From Blastocatellia bacterium (GTDB lineage: Bacteria; Acidobacteriota; Blastocatellia; Pyrinomonadales; Pyrinomonadaceae), in assembly GCA_003488005.1 (NCBI GenBank), contig DNND01000074.1:39521-49350 (forward strand): a stretch of 9,830 nt of DNA, read 5' to 3'. The notes beneath the pieces are model-generated. The model saw nothing but the letters and a program-made list of their open reading frames with translations. It made no database searches and had not been told where the DNA came from. This document shows, in pieces, positions 1-5,680 of the stretch. Numbering within the stretch: position 1 is the stretch's first letter; every line of letters starts with the position of its first letter. A program made the position numbers and the translations under genes.

Positions 1-1
1 C

Positions 2-145
2 GCAGACGGTACTGACCTCATTGTCACTGCGAGGTCTTTAATTCAAACTGCATCACTATCGAGCGCGTTCATTGTTGACCCGAACCCGTTGCATTTCAAG
101 CTTAAGTACAACGAGGATAATTATCGGGATCCAGCCGTTGGGTGA
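2..145 (+). CDS. Possible C-terminal end of a gene entering from the left edge
   Basis: An open frame of 47 codons runs from the window edge to a TGA at 143-145. The translation starts A-D-G-T-D-L-I-V-T-A and ends N-Y-R-D-P-A-V-G. It has a plausible soluble or exported composition with alternating hydrophobic residues, as in a beta-rich C-terminal domain, but I do not recognise a family. No start codon is in the window, so if real it is a 3' fragment. A minus-strand fragment with the K-G-M-P motif overlaps its last 44 bases, so at most one of the two is likely to be coding there. An open frame this short can occur by chance, so the call is tentative. Confidence 0.33.
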   Translation, partial: ADGTDLIVTARSLIQTASLSSAFIVDPNPLHFKLKYNEDNYRDPAVG

Positions 146-260
146 GTGGCCGACGAGCAGTAATTTCCGTCATCCCTTCAGCAGCAGTTTTCTCCTGCGG
201 CAAAATAGCCGGCATCCCCTTAGGCTTCCAGCAAGATAATTCAGGATGATCCATTTGCAT
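102..260 (-). pseudogene. Fragment of a C-W-x-x-K-G-M-P-A motif protein (copy 1)
   Basis: The minus strand reads ATG CAA ATG GAT from 260 down to a TAA at 102-104, giving 52 codons. Its core at 233-189 reads CWKPKGMPAILPQEK. This closely matches the C-terminus of the intact gene at 9197-9649 (CWQHKGMPAMLPQEK). Codon differences between the two are largely synonymous: GGG/GGC, CCG/CCC, GCT/GCG, TTG/CTG, AAA/AAG. This points to past selection on this reading frame. The second and third zinc-ligand positions are changed (the H of C-W-Q-H is P here) and the upstream T-K-K-G-T-P-C part is absent. There is no Shine-Dalgarno before either ATG. I read it as a decayed or truncated relative whose original stop was lost, so the 28-residue tail may be read-through. 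A real small gene remains possible. Confidence 0.38.
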
Positions 261-391
261 CGAGCGGATTTGGTCGCTTTCAGTTTACTCTTGGCGGATT
301 AGGAGCCAATGAGCTTGTTAGGGTTGGATGAGGTGTCTCACATTTGTCCGAAGTTCGCGGTATGGAAGGATGAGGTCGAGTATCGTCCAGT

Positions 392-420
392 TTGGCAACC
401 TCATGGCTAAACCATAAACT
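392..420 (+). promoter_or_regulatory. Possible sigma70-type promoter for the CBM48 gene
   Basis: TTGGCA (392-397) and TAAACT (415-420) are separated by 17 nt. They match the -35 and -10 consensus at 5 of 6 and 4 of 6 positions. Transcription would start near 427, giving a leader of about 65 nt before the ATG at 493. This is pattern matching only. From 261 to 391 I see nothing else of note. Confidence 0.35.
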
Positions 421-476
421 GTGCCAGCATGTAAGCGCCCGACGAATCCGTTACTTCCTTAGCGCCGTGAATTGAA

Positions 477-483
477 AGAAAGG
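477..483 (+). promoter_or_regulatory. Ribosome binding site that fixes the start at 493
   Basis: AGAAAGG sits 9 nt upstream of the ATG at 493. The in-frame TTG at 472 lies upstream of this site and cannot use it, so the ATG is preferred. Confidence 0.6.
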
Positions 484-492
484 CTAATCAAA

Positions 493-1161
493 ATGAAAAC
501 ACCCTCAAATGTGCTCGTTTTCATCCTCGTTTTGACGATCCTGCCAACGGTGACGATAGACAGATGTCCGGCGCAGTCTCCGGCCCCCACCGCTGAAAAA
601 AAGGGGCAGCGCTCATCCTTGAAGGATTTTGTCGGTAGGTATGAGTTGTCCTCCAGCGAGATTCCTATCACCACGATAGATGTGACGCTTGACAAGCAAG
701 GACTTTGGGCAAAGCCTTCGCTCGCAGCGAAGCGCAGGCTCGTGGACCAGGCCCAGTCAAGGACGGAGTTTCTTGATGAATCAGAGAACGCTCGCTATAC
801 GTTTATGAGAGACGATGGCAAAAAGGTTGTTAGTTTGACTTTTGAGTATCAGGGCAAGCCATATAGTGCGCGTAAATTGGAACCGATTGCTCCGAGTCTT
901 ACTGGTAATGTGAAGTTTCAACTCTTCGGTTACCCCGAGGCTAACGTCGTAGCGCTGGCAGGTACCTTCAATGGGTGGAAACAGACACAAACACTCTTAG
1001 TCAAAGATGGGGATCGTTGGTGGTGCAAGCTGAAGCTTGAGCCAGGGAAGTATCTTTACAAATTCATAGTCGACGGAGATTGGATCACGGATCCGGGCAA
1101 CCAGGACACCGAAGACGACGGCCACGGGAACATTAACTCCGTGCTAATGGTGGGACCTTAG
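493..1161 (+). CDS. Exported protein with DUF3471-like domain and C-terminal AMPK/CBM48 glycogen-recognition module
   Basis: The protein has 222 residues from the ATG that has a good Shine-Dalgarno. Residues 7-20 are strongly hydrophobic (VLVFILVLTILPTV), then comes a Pro/Ala-rich stretch, so it is probably exported by a signal peptide or anchored by one helix. Residues about 43-132 (F-V-G-R-Y-E-L near 46, Y-T-F-M-R-D-D-G-K, ending A-R-K-L-E-P) resemble the small beta-barrel DUF3471-type domain often attached to serine hydrolases. Residues 139-222 form an AMPK-beta/CBM48 fold: A-G-T-F-N-G-W (W162), G-K-Y-L-Y-K-F-I-V-D-G-D-W (K190, W197), D-P and G-N-I-N-S-V-L. W162, K190 and W197 match the glycogen-contacting W100, K126 and W133 of mammalian AMPK beta in kind and spacing. 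No catalytic domain is present, so it is likely a carbohydrate-binding or structural protein. It converges with the redoxin gene, 72 nt away, and I see no clear terminator between them. The family call for the CBM is firm; ligand and role are inferred. Confidence 0.86.
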   Translation: MKTPSNVLVFILVLTILPTVTIDRCPAQSPAPTAEKKGQRSSLKDFVGRYELSSSEIPITTIDVTLDKQGLWAKPSLAAKRRLVDQAQSRTEFLDESENARYTFMRDDGKKVVSLTFEYQGKPYSARKLEPIAPSLTGNVKFQLFGYPEANVVALAGTFNGWKQTQTLLVKDGDRWWCKLKLEPGKYLYKFIVDGDWITDPGNQDTEDDGHGNINSVLMVGP

Positions 1162-1233
1162 CGGAACGGATCCTCAGCAACGGCATTTATTAACGTGGAC
1201 CGATTTGCGGCAAGTTGGAAAGCCGTCCGTAGG

Positions 1234-1917
1234 TTAGTGATTTGCGCTGGCATTGGGAATTAGTGCTCTGGCCGTATTTGCTGCCACCAGCGTATCAGCA
1301 ACGATCTGTTGCGCCATCCTATCTCGAATCGCTTTGTTTTCATTGGAACCGGGCCAGGCACAAATGACAACGCCGTCGCTATTGGTAAGCAAATGTGAAG
1401 GGACTGTCATTCTAAATGCTGAAGATGGTGGCGCACCCCCAGTTGCATCCCACAAGAAACTTGGCGCCCCAACGCCAAGCGAATCGCTGTACTTAAAAAA
1501 GTCCACATTCTGAGGGGGCGGAGCAAAGGAGACGACGTAATAGTTGATGTCCATGCTCTCCAGTTTTTGATGGAGATAACGCATCTCATCGCTGGCAGTT
1601 TTGCACATGCTGCAAGTGGGATTGACAAGGACAAGCGCGACTGGGCGCTTGCCAACTACACTTGCGAGAGTTGTACCGTCTTTCTTTTTCAAACGGGTCA
1701 GATCGATATTTTCGCCGATTTCTGGCCCACGCCATTCGTTTTCAGCGGATCGAAGAGGATTGAAATCGAAGCCTTCCGTTAGGAAGGGTTTGTTGATCGG
1801 GATCTGCTTCCGTACGAAGAAGGCTTTGGTTGTAAACGCGGCCAAAGCCAACGCAACCACGAATCCAACAATGATCCCTATGGTAAAATTAAAGTGAGGC
1901 GTTTTTCCGGCAAGCAT
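1234..1917 (-). CDS. Membrane-anchored thioredoxin-fold protein (redoxin/TlpA-like)
   Basis: This is a 227-residue protein. Residues about 11-34 (FTIGIIVGFVVALALAAFTT) form one N-terminal membrane helix, placing the rest outside the inner membrane. The thioredoxin-like domain spans about 65-215. V-A-L-V-L-V-N-P-T-C-S-M-C carries the C102-x-x-C105 pair, and M-T-V-P-S (P173) is a good candidate for the cis-proline loop facing it. D-G-V-V-I-C-A-W-P-G follows, as in the AhpC/TSA-redoxin superfamily. The expected activity is thiol-disulfide exchange or peroxide reduction in the periplasm; the partner is unknown. Start: AAGGAG lies 7 nt before the ATG at 1917. It is the second gene of an operon, 14 nt downstream of the 567-aa gene, and its Shine-Dalgarno abuts that gene's stop codon, suggesting translational coupling. 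Confidence 0.87.
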   Translation of the reverse strand: MLAGKTPHFNFTIGIIVGFVVALALAAFTTKAFFVRKQIPINKPFLTEGFDFNPLRSAENEWRGPEIGENIDLTRLKKKDGTTLASVVGKRPVALVLVNPTCSMCKTASDEMRYLHQKLESMDINYYVVSFAPPPQNVDFFKYSDSLGVGAPSFLWDATGGAPPSSAFRMTVPSHLLTNSDGVVICAWPGSNENKAIRDRMAQQIVADTLVAANTARALIPNASANH

Positions 1918-1931
1918 TTTGTTTCTCCTTC

Positions 1932-3635
1932 TTAAGGCGCTCGTCTCCTGTTATGACTGGTTGGTTTCGAACTTCGCATTTGTTCCAGGCAGACACTTAG
2001 CAACTCAAGTCGCACTACTGCGCGGGTTTCGGCTGACGAGATTGATGAGATAGCTTCTCTGACAGCAAACTCGTTTAGTTCAACCAGCGATGCGGAGAGA
2101 CCTCCTGAGATTCCCAATCTGTCAACGCTTGAGCGATCATCGCGAGTGCTCTTTTGGGCTTCTGCCTCCACTTCGTGATTGAGCGCCGTAATCACTTCTT
2201 TAAGAACGTCAGTCGCATCGGCAGGCTGGAATTTGACGGTTAGTCGCAACAGATTAAAGTACCAACCGGTTTTCTGAGCATCAGCGATGGAGGAGCGACT
2301 CAATCCTTTGCGCGCATCGCCGAGAAACTCCAGGGTGGGGTCAGCGCTTTTGTCCCTGACATCGGGCAATTGACTTACAAATTTTATCTTGGCGAAAGGC
2401 TGCAAGTCGGCGGGAACTGAATTCATGACGAGGCGCATTCCGTAGATGTCTCCGCTTTTGAAATGGCGCAGCGCGGAAAGAGCTGCCCAGTTCCAGCGAT
2501 AGTCCTCCCATGACCCGCCCATGAATTCGCGGGACTCAGCACTCATGCTATCGAGAATCTTGAGCGCCCGATCGAGATCGTTTCGCTCCTTTGCCAGCGA
2601 AGCCGCACGGAACAAGTAAACTGTGCGGACCTTAAAATCTTCCGCATCAGCCGCGGCTTTCAGCAGGTCGTCAACGGTATTTAGCGGCTGATCACGCAGC
2701 GCGTCGTCCACAATCTGGTTTGCCAGAGGACTGTTCGACTGACATTGGTTAATAGCCTGCCGGGCGATGTTGGCTTGCTGGGGTAAGAGACGGTCGAAAT
2801 AAGCGAGTACCGGAGCGATATAAGAAACCACGCTGGTGCAGACGGAGCTCTTATTTTCCGCAGTGATCGGATTGGCTTGGAGGTAGAAAACGTCAAGGTT
2901 CAACAATTCTATTCTTAAACTATCCGGCAACTGCGGCTGACGGGCACCAGGCTGCACCGATTCAGGAAAAATCAACTGTGTGAGTGAGTTTATTAACTCC
3001 AGATCCAGGAATTGCCGGGCGGCCTCAATCGTTTGGGAGAACAGGGCATTGCCCACGGTTGGATCTTTTGAAAGCAATCTACTGATTAACGACACAATGT
3101 GGGTCGAACGTCCCACGCGCAACGCTAGAGTCCCAAGCTCGGCGGCGCGTTGTGGTTCTTTATCCACTAGAGAAATTGCCGCTTCGACAATTGCGTCCGC
3201 GTTGGCTAAGCGGTCAGCGTCCATGGCCTGCTCAGCATCTTTGGCGAGAACCGCAAGCAATCGCTTGCTTAACTCTTGATCGAGTGGCGCGACGATCTTC
3301 AAAAGCACACGTACCATAGTTAATCGCTGCCGTCGTTCTTCGGGGTTCTCCCGGTTAGGAACAGCTTCTACGATCTCGATGGATTTCAGCATCCATGAGC
3401 GAGCTTTCTCAGGATCATCCTTCCACCACGCTTGAGCGAGTCTGGTCCACAGATGCGCACGCTCGAAGGGAGTCAGGGTGGTCGCATCCCTTATCACGTC
3501 TTCCGTAATCGTCCGCGAACGTACTAACCAGAGATCGTACGAAACAGTTCTTTGTGGAGTCACGCTCGCCTGCTGCGCAAAGCCCGGTACGGGCTGCATT
3601 GCAATGATCAAAAAACAAAGACAGATGAAACGCAT
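1932..3635 (-). CDS. Exported alpha-helical repeat protein of unknown function
   Basis: This is a 567-residue protein. Residues 1-20 (MRFICLCFLIIAMQPVPGFA) are a classic signal peptide with a probable cut after G-F-A. The remainder is almost wholly helix-forming, with repeated patterns such as A-H-L-W-x-R-L-A-Q-A-W-W-K-D-D-P-E-K-A (about residues 60-80) and several A-D-A/A-A-x-L-A stretches. This resembles TPR- or HEAT-like solenoids, although I cannot assign clean 34-residue repeats by eye. No catalytic motif is visible. Such solenoid proteins usually act as protein-binding scaffolds. The start is taken at ATG 3635, not the TTG at 3641, because the Shine-Dalgarno fits only the ATG. It is first in an operon with the redoxin gene, with a good promoter about 50 nt upstream, so the two are probably made together. 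I do not recognise a named family. Confidence 0.85.
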   Translation of the reverse strand: MRFICLCFLIIAMQPVPGFAQQASVTPQRTVSYDLWLVRSRTITEDVIRDATTLTPFERAHLWTRLAQAWWKDDPEKARSWMLKSIEIVEAVPNRENPEERRQRLTMVRVLLKIVAPLDQELSKRLLAVLAKDAEQAMDADRLANADAIVEAAISLVDKEPQRAAELGTLALRVGRSTHIVSLISRLLSKDPTVGNALFSQTIEAARQFLDLELINSLTQLIFPESVQPGARQPQLPDSLRIELLNLDVFYLQANPITAENKSSVCTSVVSYIAPVLAYFDRLLPQQANIARQAINQCQSNSPLANQIVDDALRDQPLNTVDDLLKAAADAEDFKVRTVYLFRAASLAKERNDLDRALKILDSMSAESREFMGGSWEDYRWNWAALSALRHFKSGDIYGMRLVMNSVPADLQPFAKIKFVSQLPDVRDKSADPTLEFLGDARKGLSRSSIADAQKTGWYFNLLRLTVKFQPADATDVLKEVITALNHEVEAEAQKSTRDDRSSVDRLGISGGLSASLVELNEFAVREAISSISSAETRAVVRLELLSVCLEQMRSSKPTSHNRRRAP

Positions 3636-3643
3636 GCACAATA

Positions 3644-3651
3644 CCTTCCCT
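3644..3651 (-). promoter_or_regulatory. Ribosome binding site that fixes the start at 3635
   Basis: On the minus strand AGGGAAGG lies 8 nt before the ATG at 3635 but only 2 nt before the in-frame TTG at 3641. This favours the ATG start. Confidence 0.6.
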
Positions 3652-3683
3652 GAGGATGAGTAAGCAGCTTCAATGACAGTTGG

Positions 3684-3711
3684 ATTATAAGCTCCCCTTG
3701 TTCCTTGACAA
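3684..3711 (-). promoter_or_regulatory. Sigma70-type promoter for the helical-repeat/redoxin operon
   Basis: The minus strand carries TTGTCA (3711-3706), a 16-nt spacer and a perfect TATAAT (3689-3684). Transcription would begin near 3677, leaving about 40 nt of leader before ATG 3635. Both boxes are close to consensus, and position and direction suit the operon. No operator is evident. Confidence 0.6.
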
Positions 3712-3790
3712 GCAGTTCGTGAAGTCAGGAGGACAATGTGATTGCGCTGTGTGTCTATAGGTCGATAGGCAAGCCGATTTTGACATCGCC

Positions 3791-3961
3791 TTATTTAATG
3801 GGAACAACCGGAATGATGCCTGGCATTCCCTTGTGTTGCCAGTCGAGCCGATTAATGATTTTGGTTTTACTCGTGGCAGTTTCAGTGTGATTAGTGAGGT
3901 GTAGGTTTATTAGAAAGCAACGAGTTTCAGAGAGGGCGACCTGTTGGCACACACATGTCAC
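3791..3961 (-). CDS. Possible small ORF or degenerate copy 2 of the K-G-M-P motif protein
   Basis: The minus frame is open from 3976 to a TAA at 3791-3793. A GTG at 3961 has AAGGGG 6 nt upstream and would give 56 residues. The C-terminal part reads DWQHKGMPGIIP, matching CWQHKGMPAMLP of the intact gene at 9197-9649. The DNA shares a 21-bp block with one mismatch (3822-3842 versus 9246-9266). Before it, T-A-T-S-K-T lines up with T-P-C-S-R-R. The cysteines of the zinc motif are replaced (T for C118, D for C128), although the histidine is kept, so metal binding is unlikely. The N-terminal half (T-C-V-C-Q-Q...) has no counterpart I recognise. It is either a decaying fragment or a diverged small protein; I lean to a fragment. 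Confidence 0.32.
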   Translation of the reverse strand: MTCVCQQVALSETRCFLINLHLTNHTETATSKTKIINRLDWQHKGMPGIIPVVPIK

Positions 3962-4354
3962 ACAACATTCCCCTTCTCATATATAGAAGGGACCCGTGTT
4001 GGTATATCGGCGGGAGAAATGTCATTGCTTAACATAGAGTTCGAAGCATAGAGTTGTTGTCAGCAGCCTCATAATCCTCTCGGGCTTTACTACTTGGTTG
4101 CACGGAGTGACATGGGCTGGGAAAACCGACGGAAAGGCTACTCCTTCAACCCTGTGTATGCAGCGGCACGCCGCTATTTAGGTAGGCATTAATGGAAATC
4201 GAAGAGGGGATCGAACCTCGAGATAGATCCTTTATGCAGTAACATACGCTTCTGGTATACTTCGTTCAGACATAGTCCTTTTCCAGATAGTCATTGCCAT
4301 TTGGGCTCTCATAACCCGATGGTTGCCGGTACTGACAAATAAAGGAATCCCACC
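3962..4354. other. Gene-free spacer upstream of the Crp/Fnr regulator
   Basis: No convincing gene is seen on either strand in this stretch. It holds a small hairpin, CCCTTCT (3971-3977) with AGAAGGG (3985-3991) and a 7-nt AT-rich loop; without a T tract it is more like an operator or chance palindrome than a terminator. A 9-bp direct repeat, CATAGAGTT, occurs at 4033-4041 and 4047-4055 (14-bp period). A TATACT at 4256-4261 could be the -10 box of the regulator gene, but its -35 (TTATGC, 18 nt upstream) is poor. A tRNA T-arm-like string lies at 4206-4217 on the minus strand. Autoregulatory Crp/Fnr sites (TGTGA-N6-TCACA or TTGAT-N4-ATCAA) were looked for and not found. Confidence 0.5.
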
Positions 4355-5077
4355 ATGCTTTTATCGAAACCTCTACCTTTTGCCTCCAAGAAGAATCTAA
4401 TTCTAGGCGCCTTGCCAGATAAGGAACTTGAGCATCTCTCTTCATACTTGGAACCAATTACCCTTGCAAGAGGCAAAATTTTGTATGCGGCGGGTGACAC
4501 TGTCCCGTACGGTTATTTTCTTTTGACTGGAATGGTTTCTTTGCTCTCCGTAACTGAAGACGGAAGGGCGACTGAAGTAGGTATGGTTGGCAATGAAGGC
4601 ATGGCTGGCCTGCCTGTTATTTTGGGATTTAGCACCACGCCCTATGAAGTCGTTGTACAACTCCAGTGTTCGGCCATGAGAATCAAAGCTGAAAAGCTCA
4701 AAGCGGAATTTAACCAAGGTGAGCAACTCCATCGACTTCTGCTCCGCTATACCTACACCCTACTCGCACAGATCTCTCAATCGGCTTCCTGCAATATCTT
4801 TCACACGGTGAAACAGAGACTCTGTAGGTGGTTATTGATCGGCAGTGACCGGGTACACTCAGACACTCTTTCTCTCACACAGGAATTCCTCTCCCAGATG
4901 ATCGGCACTCCTCGCACCAGCGTCACGATGATTGCGCGAAGCCTCCAGAAGGAAGGCTTAATCAACTACACTCGAGGTACGATCCAAATCCTCGACCGCA
5001 CTGGTCTGGAAGCCGCGGCGTGCGAGTGCTACGGTATTGTTAATGAAAGCATAACCCGCTACATCATCGCCGCTTGA
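4355..5077 (+). CDS. Crp/Fnr-family transcriptional regulator
   Basis: At 240 residues this is the usual length for the family. Residues about 18-115 are the cyclic-nucleotide-binding-type beta roll: L-P-D-K-E-L-E-H-L, R-G-K-I-L-Y-A-A-G-D, Y-G-Y-F-L-L-T-G-M-V-S-L, and G-N-E-G-M-A-G-L-P-V-I-L-G. Residues about 116-160 are the dimer helix. Residues about 172-215 are the Crp-type winged helix-turn-helix (L-T-Q-E-F-L-S-Q-M-I-G-T-P-R-T-S-V; T-S-V-T-M-I-A-R-S-L is the recognition helix), ending in a wing with G-T-I-Q-I-L-D. The phosphate-binding cassette lacks the Arg-Ser pair needed for cAMP, and no N-terminal Fnr-type cysteine cluster is present, so its signal is unknown. Start: AAAGGA is 8 nt before the ATG. 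It stands alone after a long spacer. The targets cannot be told from the sequence. Confidence 0.92.
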   Translation: MLLSKPLPFASKKNLILGALPDKELEHLSSYLEPITLARGKILYAAGDTVPYGYFLLTGMVSLLSVTEDGRATEVGMVGNEGMAGLPVILGFSTTPYEVVVQLQCSAMRIKAEKLKAEFNQGEQLHRLLLRYTYTLLAQISQSASCNIFHTVKQRLCRWLLIGSDRVHSDTLSLTQEFLSQMIGTPRTSVTMIARSLQKEGLINYTRGTIQILDRTGLEAAACECYGIVNESITRYIIAA

Positions 5078-5176
5078 TCGACCGCAAAAAATTCTTTCTG
5101 GCATTGTCGAGTTTTAGACAGACGGATATTTTGCAGCTCGGCTAGAATCATTCCGTTCAATAATAGGTTCGCCTTT

Positions 5177-5209
5177 AAGTGCTCAGTCTCTCTCGCAAAT
5201 TGAGCATTT
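5177..5209 (+). other. Stem-loop in the leader of the 41-codon ORF
   Basis: AAGTGCTCA (5177-5185) pairs with TGAGCATTT (5201-5209) over 9 bp including one G-T, with a 15-nt loop. It ends 21 nt before the Shine-Dalgarno of the small ORF, so it would not hide it. It may be a leader structure of that transcript or part of the regulator's 3' end. The rest of 5078-5242 shows only a weak promoter-like pair (TTGTCG 5104-5109, TATTTT 5127-5132, 17 nt apart). Confidence 0.3.
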
Positions 5210-5242
5210 GTCACCAAAACAGTTCGAGCAAAGGATGGTGTA

Positions 5243-5368
5243 ATGCAATTTTCTCGCACGGAGTTTCGTTGTGTGCCGCAAAGCAAGTCTAAGACTCTGT
5301 CTATGTGGAACCTGGCAGAATTCGGGCGAGGTTTTCTTGGATTAAATGTTTATTCAGAGCTTCGCTAA
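5243..5368 (+). CDS. Small ORF (41 codons) directly upstream of a terminator
   Basis: The frame runs ATG 5243 to TAA 5366-5368 and encodes 41 residues: an N-terminus MQFSRTEFRC, a basic/polar middle (Q-S-K-S-K-T), a more hydrophobic core (S-M-W-N-L-A-E-F-G-R-G-F-L-G-L) and an end N-V-Y-S-E-L-R. AAGGA lies 7 nt upstream, an ideal spacing, and a perfect rho-independent terminator begins 2 nt after the stop, so the ORF exactly fills the end of a transcript. There is no signal peptide or full membrane helix. I recognise no family. It follows the Crp/Fnr gene by 165 nt on the same strand and could share its transcript or have its own weak promoter near 5104-5132. The upstream in-frame stop at 5201-5203 and lack of other start codons fix this start. 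Alternative: the terminator ends the regulator mRNA or a small RNA and the ORF is chance. Confidence 0.5.
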   Translation: MQFSRTEFRCVPQSKSKTLSMWNLAEFGRGFLGLNVYSELR

Positions 5369-5370
5369 TA

Positions 5371-5410
5371 AAAGCTCCAGCGCTACCGGCAAGTAGCGCT
5401 GGAGCTTTTT
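5371..5410 (+). terminator. Strong rho-independent terminator
   Basis: A perfect 15-bp stem (AAAGCTCCAGCGCTA, 5371-5385, pairing with 5394-5408) has an 8-nt loop, and the run of T extends to 5410. It ends the transcript with the 41-codon ORF and perhaps the Crp/Fnr gene. The A-rich left flank would let it work weakly in the other direction too. Confidence 0.88.
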
Positions 5411-5587
5411 GCAATACAACCCTGTCGCACTTGTGCATTAGAGATGCATTGGCCTAACCAGCACTCATCTTAAAGCACAACCGGCAATGACTCAAGAAGC
5501 AGTTCGAAGAGCCATTTCCATTATGCGTCCAGCCTCTGCTTAAACCTAAACATATCGGCAGCAAGCCGATCTAAGGATTACTTCACG

Positions 5588-5680
5588 ATGAACGTGTGGC
5601 GGCAGGCTTGTCTGCGGAACCATTGTCGCGTTTGTCTTCCACTTAACCTTCTAACCTTACAAACAGGAGATTTTGAATGA
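5588..5680 (+). CDS. Possible 30-codon leader ORF coupled to the exported protein gene
   Basis: ATG 5588 opens a frame that ends at TGA 5678-5680, overlapping the next gene's start as ATGA. The peptide begins MNVWRQACLRNHC and ends L-Q-T-G-D-F-E, with three cysteines. AAGGA at 5573-5577 is 10 nt upstream, slightly long. The Shine-Dalgarno of the main gene lies inside this ORF, so ribosomes finishing it could re-initiate at 5677. A 6-bp hairpin, ATCGGC/GCCGAT (5554-5570), sits just before its Shine-Dalgarno. It is a candidate only: 30 open codons may be chance. Between 5411 and 5553 I see no other supported feature. Confidence 0.28.
   Translation: MNVWRQACLRNHCRVCLPLNLLTLQTGDFE

Noticed and set aside
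1162..1233. Possible bidirectional terminator between the convergent CBM48 and redoxin genes
   Set aside because: No stem of useful length followed by a T tract could be found by eye in these 72 bases.
3738..3890. Plus-strand 50-codon ORF with AGGAGG 5 nt before a GTG, ending in a hydrophobic tail
   Set aside because: It lies antisense to the conserved K-G-M-P peptide, whose minus frame shows the synonymous substitution pattern. No promoter or terminator supports it. It is kept only as part of a finding.
4033..4055. Two CATAGAGTT units as the start of a repeat array or CRISPR
   Set aside because: There are only two 9-bp units with a 5-bp gap; there are no spacers and no further copies.
4206..4217. 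GGTTCGATCCCC on the minus strand, like a tRNA T-arm, with TTTCCA a little further on
   Set aside because: The T stem would have two mismatches and a wobble (C-C, A-C, G-T), and no matching acceptor, D or anticodon arm is found on the upstream side. It is not a functional tRNA.
5059..5286. 75-codon minus-strand ORF between the regulator and the terminator
   Set aside because: It overlaps both the regulator's end and the small plus-strand ORF; no minus-strand Shine-Dalgarno or family resemblance was seen.
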